From assembly GCF_914767665.1 (NCBI RefSeq), contig NC_059502.1:34490812-34554811 (forward strand): DNA of 64,000 nucleotides. The letters run 5' to 3'. Position 1 is the first letter of the stretch. Each line of letters begins with the position of its first letter. Under the pieces are notes generated by a model that was given only the letters and a program-made list of their open reading frames with translations, was not told the origin of the DNA and made no database searches. Positions 45,767 to 58,753 of the stretch are shown here, piece by piece. The DNA comes from Harmonia axyridis. Its lineage: Eukaryota > Arthropoda > Insecta > Coleoptera > Coccinellidae. The position numbers and the translations under genes are program-made.

Positions 45767-46850
45767 TATAACTAATGCGTAGCCTGTTGCTTGATATTCA
45801 GTTCGAGAAATGAGTATTCTGTCTACAACATCGCTATCGATCGTGTGAGGTCCGGAGACCAGATATATAACTTCGACACGCCACTCGAATGGAAACATGT
45901 TACTTGTCATAACTGGCTCAGCGGGAGCAAGAGATATGGCGGAGTACAAACTCGGCGTGACCGAATCCAGAGACATGGTGAGATGGGGAATGGGAGAAAG
46001 GAGGGCTATTAATCTCCCTTCCGGAAGAGAAGCAGCGTACCGACGGGGGTTCCGCAAAAATCGGCAAGTGTAGCTCTGCATTCTCGCCGGGTTTTCTAAC
46101 CGACTGTAGAAATAAGTCATAAAAACTGCGGTCGGGTTTTAAGCGAGAATTGTGATTCGTTTCCGGGTAGTTTAAGCAGAAAATCATATCTGTTATTCTG
46201 TGGCTTGCATGATGAGAGGACTTGGAAAGTATGCGATGACAAATTGGCAATGATTTTGACAAACTGATGGCGAAAGTTTGACGGTTGAAAACTCGAACGA
46301 GTGATTAAATTATCACATATGAAATTATATCAATGTGAGAAATAACGAAAAGGAATTAGTGGAAATAATTTGCTTTCAATAGAATTCAAAAGTAAAAAAA
46401 TTTGTCGAATTATTGTGTGCAAGACCTTGCTTCCTAGATATGGGACCTAAATAATCAGATAAATCAGCAAATCCTCGCAGATCTAAAGGCGGCATCTAAT
46501 AAAACATTGTAAAACAAGTTGCAGAATGGGCTGCTATTCCAACACGAATGCGAAATTCGAACACATGAGTGTTGGAATTGCTTTCTGCAACGAGTATTAG
46601 ACGATATTTTCTCTCTTTCAGTCAAGTTTCGTGAATATTATCGAAATTCAATGAAAAATTTAGATTGAACATCCTAGCGACTTTTGTATTGTATCTTGGC
46701 AGTTGGTGTGACTGTTACGAATACGAAAATAGACAGATTACCAAATTTGAATTGTATCTATACGTTTCGAATTTAGAAATAATTTATAATTACGCATTAA
46801 ATTCGTGAATTATGTTTAACAAAATCGATTTAACACCACCAGAATCAAGA
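45767..46850. other. GC-richer unique-looking DNA, 45.8-46.3 kb, then AT-rich
   Basis: Open frames of up to 138 codons exist on both strands at 45704-46262. The longest overlaps the transposon end and none gives a recognisable motif. No gene is called. Confidence 0.3.
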
Positions 46851-47416
46851 GAAACGGAAGAACTGCATAACGTCCTCAGCAGAAGAAAATAAGAATGCGG
46901 TCAGGATCCTTCTGTAAGACTATAACAGTTGTCTTTTCCGATGATTCAGTTTCAGTTTTTAAACTCGAACTGTTCGACAAAATAATACAGTCCATTCCTC
47001 AAACCAAAAAGGCTATAAAAATCATTCATTTTGGTCCGTACGAGCAGTATTCAGATTTGAATAGAGTTAAATCTGAATCCGGCTCGAAGGACCAAAATGG
47101 TTGGTTTCGATTCTCTTTTTGGTTTGAGAAATGGACTGTTTTATTTTGTCGAACAGTTTCAGTTTAAAAACTGCAACTGATGAAATGATTCAGTTTCTGT
47201 CCGACAAAATAATACAGTCCATTCCTCAAACCAAAATGGTTGATTTCGATAGTCTTTTTGGTTTGAGAAATGGACTGTATTATTTTATCGAACAGTTCGA
47301 GTTTGAAAACTGAAACTGAATCATCGCAAAAGAGAACTTTTATAGTCTTACAGAAGGATCCTGAGCGCACTCTTCTTTTCATCTGCTGGTGGACGTTCTG
47401 AATTTCTTCCGTTTTT
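46851..47416. repeat. Alternating palindrome array (multi-stem foldback)
   Basis: A module containing ATTCAGTTTCAGTTTT-AAACT, GTTCGACAAAATAATACAGT, CCATT-CTCAAACCAAAAAG and the CATTTTGGT area occurs four times in alternating orientation. The whole block is also an inverted repeat: CGGAAGAA and GGATCCTTCTGTAAGACTATA at the left are mirrored at the right. Local centres of symmetry lie near 47062 (ATTCAGATTT/AAATCTGAAT) and 47245. Confidence 0.85.
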
Positions 47417-49767
47417 TTGGAGAAGGGCCCTTTTGACGGATGGTCAATCTTCAATGATGATCTTCTTTCTGGGTCGTCGTCACATGCACTAGGCGTTTCA
47501 ATATTAATGAACGAGTTTTTATTGTTTATTATATGGTTAAAAGTAACCGATGCCGACGGGGGCAGAAAAACTGTTTTATGGAATTCGCGACTAATGGCAC
47601 AAAAAGCGTAGATATATAAACGATACTTATTCAACTAAGGTACGTAGCCTGAAGCGAATAAAATTAATATTTTCCTTTTCATGTCACAAATTGAGTTGAT
47701 TCACGCAGAATCGCTCGCACTCGTATTTTCTAGGACTAAAATTTGAATTCCAAACAATAGGTATTGACAATTGGCACGTGTTGAAATTTGATAGGATCGG
47801 AAGTCAGCGTTGACAAAAACAAAATGAAAAAAATAACTGAAAATAATGCTGTAAGGAGTTCAATACATAGCATAGATATTATATTGGAAATAATAACAAT
47901 ATGTTATAGACTGACCAAAAAGTGAGTGATGAAATACTAATAAATCAGAGAAACAAAATAAATGATTAAGTTTTTATGACGTTTGTGGAATAGATTAGTT
48001 ATAATACTCGTCATGACTTTTGGCGAATATTGAAAAATGAATTTCAGAAACTGAAGATCGACCCATCACTCCTCCTATAATGAAGGAATCCACAGTGATG
48101 TCAATTCAGGAATTATTCATTTCTGAATGGAATTAATAATAACTAATTAGTATACAATGAAGTGAAGGCCAACACAATTCGAAGAATGGATGAGACTCTA
48201 CGTCCAACTACTCATTATCTAAATTTTAGCTAAAGAGAGCAGAACGAATATGAATGTGAAAAAAATTGAATAAGTCTGAAGGTATTCAATTATTCAATGT
48301 CTTTTTCTGGTAGAAATGTGTCTTAATTACAATTGCAAGTTAGCAATAAACTATTTTCCATAATACTCCTTTCGGTAGCAAAAATTATTTTTCTGGGATT
48401 TTTTCAGACGAGCATGAAAGCTGAACACACATGTCGAAGGATTCACCCCTTTCATGTCAATGAATAAACATGATCACGTTGAAATTACAGTGTTAGGCCC
48501 CTTTGAAATCAGTTTTATGGATGTCATTTCGCTGATGTTCCTTCGCTCCTACGCTGATGTATGAAAATCAAAATATTACTCATTCAACAGTTTATTCTGA
48601 CAGTGATTGCAATTTCATAGTAGACTTTTCAGTGTATATTTCGTTCCTTCTTAGATTCTACTTATTCTGCAAAGTGTTACTGTTAATATACTCTGTATCC
48701 AAACAAAACTTACTCATTCGAATAAATGAAATAGACAAAACGTGGCGTAGTCCGAATCTATTGGTTTTAGCCTCAACAAATGTTTAAATCGACTCTTTAA
48801 ATATTAAAGAACATGTAAGAAAGAAGGAAATATGATAATTATTTCCACAAATCTTATATAAAAGGGTTAAGTTTTCATCGAGTCTGTCTGATTATTGAAT
48901 AATGTATGTTGCTGGTTAATTGTTATCACTATTATTTTTTTCTTCATTTTGCAATAATGAAAACATTCTAATTCAACCTTATTGTTTTCCATTGTATGTC
49001 TTGAAATGTGATGAATCCAAAACTTTTAAAGAAAGCTTTTCTCAGAAACTATGAGAGCTGTTTAAATCTCAGTTGGTTATCATTCTAGCTCAGAAATCAG
49101 ATGAAAAAGAATACGCCATTACATATAACTATAAAATTCAAATTGATAGTGTAATGATATGGAATTCAATTAAAAATTTACGACTTGTCAAGTAGTATTT
49201 TTCAATGTTAAGTCAAGATTTTATTTATCAAGTACTTAAAAATCAAGTACAATCTATTAAGCTACTTTATTGTTATCAGTTTAATTGTGTAGTGTGCATT
49301 TTAATGAAAAAATGGTGAAATGAGAAGGAACCTCGCAAAAAACACTTTCACTCATGAACCTTATTGTATAAAAAAACCAAAAATGTTCAGTATTTTGAAA
49401 TGGAAGCACAAATAAAATCACTATAGAATATGAAAAAATTAAAAAATATAAAAAATAAAGTTTCTGAATTGAGAAACTTCCAAGCACTATTTGATTACAT
49501 CATTTTCCATCCATGATCTAGACACATGAGGTATCTTATGGAATTTTCTCCCAATTTATTGCGGGTTTTGGTAATAATCATAGCAGCTCTGAAAAATTCT
49601 CTTTCAACAGGAGATGAATATGCTAACGTAAATTAAAAAATATGTTGCCAATTTAGCCAGGTTTCGAAAAACGTTGTCGTGGTTGTTTCACCATCTTGAA
49701 ATATATTCTGATACTAATAGCTAATAGCAATGCATCCTTCCAGACAATCATTCGGGATTTTACTGAT
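47417..49767. other. AT-rich DNA, nothing recognised
   Basis: Near 49185-49260 a few CAAGT/ACTTG motifs resemble those in the 52-kb palindrome. No gene is supported. Confidence 0.35.
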
Positions 49768-50160
49768 TATACAACTCATGTTCTGATGAACCAATATAAT
49801 CCGTAAATTTCCCATAGTTACGGCGTATTGATAAGTGAATATACTTATTTATTGATGACGTGGTGTTTCGCCTACTGCCATATTGCGATCATTTCCATAG
49901 TAACATTCGTGGATTTTCGCCAAAAAAATAGTCAAGCTCAGTGAAATGTCATTGAATCGTCAAAATGCAATGCTTTGGTTATAATTATTGAAATTATTCG
50001 TTATATAACCATTACGAATACCACTCAAGCATAAACAATATATTTCGATTATACGAACCTCTTCACTCGACTTAGTTCGCGAACCATCTCGAGAGCGAAG
50101 CTCGAGTGGTGTTTCGCGAACTACTTCGAATGGAGAGGTGTATAATCGAATATTGTCTAA
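49768..50160 (+). repeat. Dispersed repeat ending in a palindrome, copy 1
   Basis: It matches 61701-62062 in the same orientation (AACTCATGTTCTGATGAACC, AGTCAAGCTCAGTGAAATGTC, AATATATTTCGATTATACGA). The last part, 50042-50149, is a palindrome: CGATTATACGAACCTCTTCA with GTTCGCGAA is mirrored by TTCGCGAAC and TGTATAATCG around GAGAGCGAAGCTC. Confidence 0.8.
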
Positions 50161-50282
50161 GCTCTTGTGATATTATAACTGAAAATACTACCTCGTCATC
50201 GATAATACCTTGTTTACATTGAAACATCAAAATTTTACTTTGAATTCGCCATTATTGACAGGCTAAAGTGCATTATTGAAAA

Positions 50283-50575
50283 ATGAACACAAATCGATTC
50301 AGTGCCATTACCCAATAAAATATTGAACATTCAAATTGTTGATAGAAATAATCTTCTCAAATACAACTCGTTCTTCAAATTTTATCAGATAATTTTTTAT
50401 TTTCTTCACTCAAATTTGTTTATTTGAGGCCAAAATATTCAAAAAAATTCAATATAGTTAAAATCACTTGTGCTAACGAACTCGTCATTTCATCAATCGG
50501 TTTGTTTTCATTTTTTTGCCAAATAAACAAGTTTTCGTGGAAAAGAAAAAATTATCAATAATATTTGAAGCAATT
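50283..50575 (-). repeat. Dispersed repeat, inverted partner of 13.3 kb
   Basis: Reverse-complement match to 13305-13597. Internally it also has inverted CAAATTTGTTTATTTG / CAAATAAACAAG motifs. Confidence 0.75.
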
Positions 50576-51250
50576 TCTTTTATTTGGTATTCAATAGATT
50601 TTGAACGATCATAATCGAACTCGAATAATAATCGGTATTAAAATTCAGTCGCAAATATCGAAACAAACATTCCATGAACGAGAATCCGAAGCATGCTGAC
50701 TTCAGTAAAAGCAATTAAATAATTTCTGACGCGAACTAAGATCGGGCCGGAGAAAATAATTTCAAGACGTGCAATCAGAACTTCCATCTTCCCCCGTCTC
50801 AAAAATAGAAGAGTGCTCATTAATCCGTTTCTGTGAGTTACGGCACGAAGAAGTAACGGGAAAACTAGAGCGTTTGTATTTCTTTGAACCCCAACTGTCA
50901 CTTCGGATGAAGGATGAACAATCTCGAAAATTCTCGAACGTAGATTTCCACTGAGACGACGGTTGCCTGACACATAAAGAAGAAGGTGATGAAATCTTTC
51001 TGGAAATTCGAATGTTCGCAAGAAGGTACTTAGGATCCATTTCAGATGGATGCCAAGATAATGGGTAGATCGAAAGATTCGCATAAATGCTTGCAGAAAT
51101 CCATTTGAACTTCTACAAAATAAAATGTTTCGGTATTCAGGATACTTAGTTCTTGTGAGTGGAGAAACTCTAACTGCTCTGGTCGAAAAAACAAGAATAT
51201 TTTATCTTTTGATATGTGATCCTAATTCCTCTTCTACTAATATGTTGGGA
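50576..51250. other. Stretch with an unassigned 148-codon open frame
   Basis: The minus-strand frame 51084-50638 is uninterrupted for 148 codons and lies in DNA less AT-rich than average. I recognise no domain, signal or family, and the plus strand also has a 60-codon frame there. It could be a fragment of an unknown repeat or chance. Confidence 0.25.
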
Positions 51251-51470
51251 ATGACCAGGCAAAAGCCTGATGGAAGAATTGTCACCGGTTAATTTTTCGG
51301 ATGTTGTAGAATATGACCTCCTGAACAAGAAAGTCCAAAGGCACAATTTTTTCTATGACTATGTATTTCAAAATACAGGGTGTAAAAGTTAGAAAATGGC
51401 ATTTTTCAAAGTAATATTTCTCGTAGGAAAACAATTTTAATGAAACACTTTTACGCAACAAATATTGCTC
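51251..51470 (+). repeat. Dispersed repeat, partner of 28.4 kb
   Basis: Same-orientation match to 28430-28720 (GTAGAATATGACCTCCTGAA, AAAATGGCATTTTTC, CAACAAATATTGCTCA-like). It contains an ATACAGGGTGTAAAAG motif. Confidence 0.65.
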
Positions 51471-51877
51471 ACCCATATGGTAATAATTTCAAACTAACTT
51501 TCCATAAAAATTATTCTCATATACAGGGTGAGTCAAACAATATTCAATATGAAATAATTCATTATTTTGAGTACAATATTATAATTTCAAAAATAATTCG
51601 CCTTGCTATGACCAATTTTTGAGATACAAAGCGTACTATATTGAGAGGGGCGAACGTTATTACAAAAGTTTTCAAAATATTTTATAAAATGAAAATTTCA
51701 TACGATAAGAGACACGTTGACGTTTAGTTATTGTTATTTTGTCATTGAATAATGAAAGACATAGTACAGGGCGTCTCAAATTCCATGCTCACTGGGAGCA
51801 TCCCAAGAATCATAAGACTCAGAGAAAAAACAAAGACATCCGATCACTTTTTTCGAAATGACAGAAAGCAGATCACA
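51471..51877. other. AT-rich repeat-derived DNA
   Basis: ACAGGGTGAGTCAAAC near 51524 and ACAGGGCGTCTCAAATTCC near 51774 are MITE-type ends. The second begins the family shared with 33.98 kb. Confidence 0.4.
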
Positions 51878-52326
51878 TATACCTTGATTCGTTCTTGAGT
51901 TACATGGCGTTTCTGAATATATTTCGCTGTATCTAGGTTTCTGTTCGAGATATTCGAAAAATTCCACAACGTTTTTTTCAGCAGGTTTAACTTGATATTG
52001 AAGCTACTTGACTTGATATTATAGCTACTTGACTTGAGCTTGACTTGAATTCAACTTCAAGTCAAGTAGTAGTTTCTCAATGTCAAGTCAAGTATTTATT
52101 TATTATGTACATGACTTAACATTGAAAAACTACTACTACTTGAACTTGAATTGATATCAAGTCAAGCTCAAGTCGAATAGCTTGAATATCAAGTCAAGTA
52201 GTTTCAATATCAAGTTAAACCTGCTGAAAAGACGTTGTGGAATTTTTCGAATATCTCGAACAGAAACCTAGATATAGCGAAATATATTCAGAAACGCCAT
52301 GTAACTCAAGAACGAATCAAGGTATA
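51878..52326. repeat. 449-bp near-perfect palindrome with CAAGTCAAGT motifs
   Basis: The left half from TATACCTTGATTCGTTCTTG is mirrored almost base for base by the right half ending at 52326. The centre is near 52102. Arms include the element end shared with 34.6 kb and, inside, many ACTTGACTTGA/TCAAGTCAAGT repeats. The high arm identity implies a recent inverted duplication or ongoing correction between arms. Confidence 0.88.
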
Positions 52327-52504
52327 GTAAATCCCTATGAGTGAATTATGATTGTTTATGAATTTATTGTTTATTACTGAAACAAAAGGCAACAAAACTA
52401 TAGACATAAAAAAATTTTTTTTTTGTTATTCAATTTCTATATTTAGCATACCAAAACTCGAACGGCGAATTCCGCCTATGGTTTCTGCTTATATGGCCTT
52501 TCGA
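52327..52504. other. AT-rich DNA, nothing recognised
   Basis: No supported feature. Confidence 0.3.
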
Positions 52505-53092
52505 AATTTTGTTTTTATAATTATTTCGACACCTCAGATTCGGTCGAGATGAAAATCTACATGTGAATGTAAAATGACAACTTCAAGCTCTTTGCAAAAT
52601 CTCATAATGAGTGCATTATATTACCTGAACCTTCGAAAATTGAAGAAAATAATAGAAAGAAATTAACAAAATGACTACAAAATCGACGGAGATCAGATTT
52701 TGGGTGTTAATACGAAATAACAATTCCAAACTTCATGCAAAATTCAAACTGATCCCATAATCAGAACCATAGAAAATTCGAGGAAACTATTGAAAAGTAA
52801 TACCCTCGGTAATACCCAATATTTACTTGACAACAGCTAGGGATTAGATTTTTTCCGTGTCTACATAGAATTACCATTTCAAACATCGTGCAGGATTTTG
52901 TGATGATAAATATCATTATAAATAAACAATTCGAACATAATATCGTAAAAAAATCCTATTTCAGTGATAACAGTTCCGGCCAACCAAGCTGAAATTTTGT
53001 CTGTATATCAAAATAACATTTCAATCTTTGTGAGAATTTCGTATTGATTTTGTCATCAGAACCATAGGATATTCAATCAAAATATCGAAAAA
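52505..53092 (+). repeat. Degenerate tandem repeat, about 3-4 units
   Basis: A theme of (TCTACATA)-AAATAACA-TTC-AACTTCATGCAAAATTCAAA-TGATCCCATAATCAGAACCATAG-AAATTCGA recurs with heavy divergence near 52555, 52715, 52870 and 53010. It is probably an old satellite-like or repeat-internal array. Confidence 0.5.
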
Positions 53093-53165
53093 GCATGCGC
53101 CAATTGCGCCCTTTAAGATCACAGAACTCTGTTTCTGTCCTCCAAGGGCTCAATTGACGCATAAA
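53093..53165. repeat. Short hairpin
   Basis: ATGCGCCAATTGCGCCCTT and AAGGGCTCAATTGACGCAT face each other with two or three mismatches around a loop of about 30 bases. Confidence 0.6.
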
Positions 53166-54339
53166 TGAACAAGCACCAAAAAGATTATAACTTCAGGTCA
53201 GTGCTTTCCTTATTTTTTTGTATTCTTATGATATATGTATTTTTCTCAACTCCTACTTCTCGTGCGAATTAAGCTACGTTTACATTAGAGTGAATAAATT
53301 GGACTCACAAAACTTTTAATGCGTGAAGTGCACTTGCTACTTTAACACCTCAGTGCACTTTCTTGAAATTACAAAACGATAAGTTCGCTGACCACAAAGG
53401 GTCCCTGGAAAAAAGTAGACAAGTATAAATGTAGGCTTATACTTCGCTCGGTTGAGACTTTGTCCCTATCAATCCTACAAAAAATTCTCATTGCTATTCA
53501 AATTCAATTACGGAATGACGTTTCAAATACTTTTCCAGGAAATGCTAATTGGAAAAACACAATAATGTGATCAATAATAACAAATTACTTTGTAATTGAG
53601 AATAAATCAGTGACAAACAAAATTCGATGAAAATAACTCGAATTCTTCAAAACTACGAACTGCGTTCAAATTGGAATTTCATTTTCCTCGAAAAAAAGGT
53701 AAATATTTTCATTACAATCGCAAAATACTATATCATTCTAATCTTCAATTTCACGCAGGTTATGTCGTGCGTAATAGTATTGTTTTTTATCACCCAGAAA
53801 AAACATTCCAAGAAAATGCTCCGTGAACACAATGTTCAATCTCATGGTCATTTAAGGCCTCGATAAGCACCGTTGCTCAATCCCAGCCGAATATATGAAC
53901 GAAGATGAATGGCCATTACCAGAAGCAGGAAGCATTGATTAGTTGGTCTATGCGTTCGTATCGGTCTAATCTTGATTAATTTAACTGTTAATGCTGATAC
54001 AGCGATAATAACCAATACGTCTTAGTTAAGGCAGTGAGGGTGTGCTAAAGTGCGGCTGTAGGTGTATGGGAATTTGACGTTGACATTATGATGCTGAAGA
54101 TTTCAAGTTTCAAACAAAACATAATTACGGGATGTCTTGTAAACAATAAGCTGCCAACAAAAAATAGGACATTTTCCTAATTTGGTGCTATAAAGGATAA
54201 CGATGCAGGTAGAAAAAGGAGAATTGTTTACAATTCAATAGATCAACTGGTGTAACTCTGAACTATTTATAATAACTTTCCGACGTACTGAGTCATGTGC
54301 GATGTTTTCCTTCACCTTCTCATTATGAATTAATTATTA
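53166..54339. other. AT-rich DNA, nothing recognised
   Basis: No motif-bearing frame found. Confidence 0.35.
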
Positions 54340-55270
54340 TTTCTGATATGGGTGAATGATTTCAGTTACAGTTTTCACAGCGAAAAAGTACAAATGTGAG
54401 TTATGTCGGCGATTATACCAATTTGCTGGTTATCGATTCATTTTGGCCAACCCTCAATATTTTGACTCAGGAAGTTTTGAAACATACAGAAACATGGTTT
54501 ACCTCTAATAAGAAGCTTTTGAAAAAGGAGAAATCAAACATCATATTTCAATATTCAATACAGTACATCTGAGTCCACCAAGTTTCTGGGACTCTACATG
54601 GATGAAAAATTGAATTGAAAGCAGCATACCAATTACCTCAATGAATGAATAAAATTAGGGACAGCAAATCTATGCCTTTGAAATAATTTCTGAAGACTTG
54701 GATGCAAAGTGTTAAAAACACTATGCTATGCAATAATAGAGGCCAAAATGAGATTTGATAGCACGTTTCATGGTTCGGGAAAAATGCTTATATTTGTGCT
54801 TCAGAAGAATAGAGTTAAGTAAGAGGTTCTTCAGGAAAAAATGGTACTTCAACATTGTACGCTATACATATACAGAAGTGTCTACTATTTATGCATGAAA
54901 ATAAATATTATTTCCTTCCATATCATAAAATAGATAAAACACACAGTAAGGACATTATCATATAATTTACCAAAATGGGAATTAAATTCAACACAAAAGC
55001 AGCATGAATAGATATGTTGAAAGTTCTTCAATAGACTGCCTAATGCAATCAGAAAAATAAAATAATTAGTAACTATTTGAGAAAAGGAAATCTACTTCAC
55101 CTTGTGTTAAATTTGAAACCATATAGTATAGAGGATTTCTGCTGTTGAGTGGCAGGTGAATGTTATTTTGACACTATTTTTCTTCATTTATACTTGCTTC
55201 ACTTTTATCTCATGATTGGGAATAAAGTGCTATTATTATCATTACAATTATTATGATAACATACTCAATA
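54340..55270 (+). pseudogene. Jockey-like LINE RT and 3' part, heavily decayed
   Basis: The plus strand reads SYVGDYTNLLVIDSFW (a decayed YADDTNLLV active site) near 54403, WFTSNKKLLKKEKSNI at about 54498, STKFLGLYMDEKLN at about 54573 and YLPKWEL-like pieces to about 55190. It ends with a 3' segment (ATTGGGAATAAAGTGCTATT) resembling a LINE 3'UTR. These are RT motif C, the thumb and the tail of a jockey-like LINE. Stops and frameshifts are frequent. It is clearly a dead copy. Confidence 0.7.
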
Positions 55271-56589
55271 AAGAGTAAGTATCTATATTTAAACCAATTT
55301 TCGGCATTTCGAAATCTAATAACAGCAATGATATACTTCATAATTGAAAAATCCGGTGTAATAATCAAATGAATCGAGATCTTGGGGCCTCGGGGGCCAT
55401 GCATCTGAAAATACCTGACCTTTCTTATCATGTCCATCTCTTCATCTTGACGAAAGCCATTCATTCAAATTAAAGAATTAACGCATCAGCATTACTGCTT
55501 GATTTCTCCTCCAAATGTCGCTTTGAGCCATTTCGAAGTTTTGCTCTGAGCTGTTTCGAACAATCCAGATTACTTCTTAACTTGACGCCTTCAAACTTTC
55601 GATGTTCTAAAGAAAAATTCAACCAATGAAGAGGTGAAATAAAAAGTTTCGAACCCGAAGAAAGAGGTATCTGTAGAAGTCCATGAGAAAGATAAAAATT
55701 TCATATTATACTTTACTGTTGGATACAACAGAAGGTCAACAATCTGAAGGAACTTCTTCGAATATTCTTTCCAAATGGACGATTTCTGTTTTCGTTGCTA
55801 ACGATTACTTCAGTTCTTATTCTCAAAGTTTGTAGGAATAGTTGAAGAATTCTGGTGACAATCAGGCAAAGAACTATATCTTGACTTCATTCAACATCTG
55901 ATCAGATCAGAGCACATTGGTGTTATTCATCATGTCTTAACTATGTTACTAACTATAATTGTACAAGTACAATTAACATTCTCTTATTCACAGTAATATC
56001 AATTCATGCAACACCATTTTGAAATTGATTTTGTAATCTTCAGAAACTAAAAGTCATAGTTGATGAAGATTAGTGACCTCTCATAGTCATAGAATGTGAT
56101 TGATGGTTTATCAAATCCTGTGGAAAAGGCATTTGTGGTATTTTGGTCAGGTGTGCTGTTCTATCGATCTAAAATATTTTCAAAGATGCGACTCAAAAAG
56201 AAAAAATAAATGTTGAAATTTAAAATCCTTCGTTTACTTTACACCATATATCAACATCAACTGCTGTTTACATCGATAGAAAAAGACAACAAATCTGTTA
56301 CTTTGATTAGATAAACAGAGATAGCGATAATTTTTGATCAGGTTAGAGTAGGAGCAAATGATCAAAGAATAGAAAAAAGCACAAACTTTATATAAGTTAT
56401 ATCATATTTTGCATTGGATTGTTGGTATTTACAAGCTTGTTGTTGTTACTAGGCGATGTTACTGCTTTGTGCAGTTGTAACAAAGTCATATTTGGAATGT
56501 GAATTATTCTGCAGGTCATTTGAAAAAATCATGATTGAAACCTATAATGACCAAGTTTGTATTTCATTCACAGCAATAGAGAGATAAGG
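55271..56589. other. AT-rich DNA, nothing recognised
   Basis: No gene or structured repeat supported. Confidence 0.35.
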
Positions 56590-57300
56590 TTTATTCATTT
56601 CATGGTATACATAATATGTAACACAGAAAAAATGTCAGAATACATTCAATTCAATTATGGCCTATATATATTACATTTGCAGTAGTCAAGATACTCCTGT
56701 ACATTATACGGTTCACAGTTCATGATGAATGAATACAAATTTTTAATAAAAGCCTTCTCATTGGTTATACTACGAAAATGTTTAGGTAGAGCATCAAAAA
56801 ATTTAATGCACCTATACATTGCATTATTCTAGGTAAGTGTGAGATTATGTATGGGAAACAGATGTTGATTCACCTTCCTAGTTTTATTATTCTTATTTCT
56901 AATTCTATCAAATAACTCTCTGTGTTGTATAAGAAATTTTATACAATTGTAAACATAAAGCCCTTGAAAGTATGAATATTCTTTATCCCGAAAAACACCC
57001 CTGCCCGTCTGCCTGTATTTCATGTTTAGCATAGATCTTAAAGCCATTTCTTGTTTCACAAATAGGCATGTCAAGCAGGACTGCCTTTCTAGCACATAAT
57101 ACCATACGACAAGATTGATTGAAAATTAGAGAAATAAATGATCTTCAGGATGGATACATCTACTGACTTTCTCAAAACATTGATTGCATAGATGGTAGAA
57201 TTTAATTTTTTATTCGAGTAGTCTACATGATTCCTCCAGATCAGAATCAACATAAACACCAAGAAACTCTACACAGTTTTTTATCTCAACCCTGAGTACC
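56590..57300 (-). pseudogene. Jockey-like LINE RT 3' part, minus strand
   Basis: Read on the minus strand from about 57280: VEFLGVYVDSDL, KLNSTIYAINVLRKSVDV, QSILSYGIMC, then an 88-codon open frame (57095-56829) with QEMALRSMLNMKYRQTGRGV and KFLIQHRELFDRIRNKNNK. It ends with MYRCIKFFDALPKHFRSI, a phrase found at the end of jockey-like LINE proteins, and VQEYLDYCK. Frameshifts separate the blocks. It is a different, better preserved copy than the one at 54.3 kb and lies in the opposite orientation. Confidence 0.8.
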
Positions 57301-58753
57301 ATCTAGTGAACCTGATTTGAGAAGAATTCCCTATTGCAGTAAGAATATATTTATAATTAATATGCCTAACTTATCCACTTGATAGATATTTCGGTTGCTT
57401 ATAAAGCATAAATTCATGTTGAAGGATTGAAATCTAATACGAAGCATTCTATCAATAATAATATACATATGTCGAACAAAGTTGAACGAAAACAGAAAAA
57501 TTCTATTAACTAGAGTACCATTATTTCGTCTTTTGAGTAGGCTACATCAGGGTAGATGCAGCTTCTTGGGCCATTTCGATATTTGCACAGTGTTGGCTAC
57601 TCAAATAACAGCCAAAACTTTGCAAATGTCGGAACTGTCCAAGATCGAAGGTCCAATGGATGAAGGAAATGTGTTCCAACCATTCAATGAGTTGCATTTC
57701 ACTAGAACAAATCTGTTGTTATTTGTAGCTGGTAAACCATATCCCACGATGCCAGATTTCTGAATTTGGATTGAGACTAATCTTTATGCTAGAAGAACTT
57801 TTTATCATAAGGTGAGTAACAGGTGTTTTTTTAGTTGCATGAGAAGTTTAAATGGTTGTTGTCGATGGTTTGACAGTTGAGAACATCAAACTGCTTTGAT
57901 ATTTTGGTTTAGTAAGGTTTGTAAATTCACCATGAATCGTTTGAACCCAGAATATTGGCCATTGTGGATAATTTTCCTAGTACAAACAAGAGTCGTTTTC
58001 ATAAAATATCACGAAAAATAATATTAACATTTGAAATTAACTGGTAACCACTTCTCATACATTCAGGTGCATGGTCCTTTCAAAAAATAGGTTACTATCC
58101 CACATTTACCCAATTGGGGTTCAAACTATAGCTGAGCTACCACTAAACATGTAATGTTACAAAATACTGCCACAATATTATGTATGGCTTGCCATCGTAA
58201 AATGATTATATAATAGTGCATATAGCTCATTGCTATATATACATATTTAGTTTGTAACTTAACTGAAGAAACTACTGACAAGTTGTATGTGATTTAAAAA
58301 GCATGCTATCGATTAAGTTTCAAGTGCAATGTTGCCTTGAAAGCCTTGAAAGTTCATTATAAATGCAACATAACAGAAACTATCTGGGAACAATGTGAGT
58401 GCAATGTTACATTTGGAACTATTGAACAAACTGAAATCACAATGTTACATAAGTTTGAAATCCCATTATATTTTCAACATTACATAAGCTAAGTACAAAC
58501 AATATTGATGGAAAACTAACAATGCATTTTAAGTTTTCATCGCAGAAATATACAAAATGTTACCTTTCGTTAATGTTACATAGTAAATGTTGATTTATTT
58601 TGCCATGCCACCTAACAGGACGACAACGACCCCAGTCCTGTGTCGTGCACGTGGTGAGAGGTCTTTCTTTTATTTGCGCTGGTTCGATTTGGATACTTTC
58701 ATATTATAAGTGAAGTACATTTTTTTTTTTGATAAGTTTGTTGAAGCAGTACA
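57301..58753. other. AT-rich DNA with a cluster of AATGTTACAT motifs
   Basis: AATGTTAC occurs near 58152, 58404, 58441, 58556 and 58571, with ACATTACATAAG near 58478. A 93-codon frame at 57482-57763 is unrecognised. The last 200 bases include CACGTG near 58648 and could be a promoter of the possible exon at 58754. Confidence 0.35.

Noticed and set aside
45704..46120. 138-codon minus-strand open frame
   Set aside because: It overlaps the end of a Tc1-like element, has no recognisable motif, and overlapping frames exist on the other strand.
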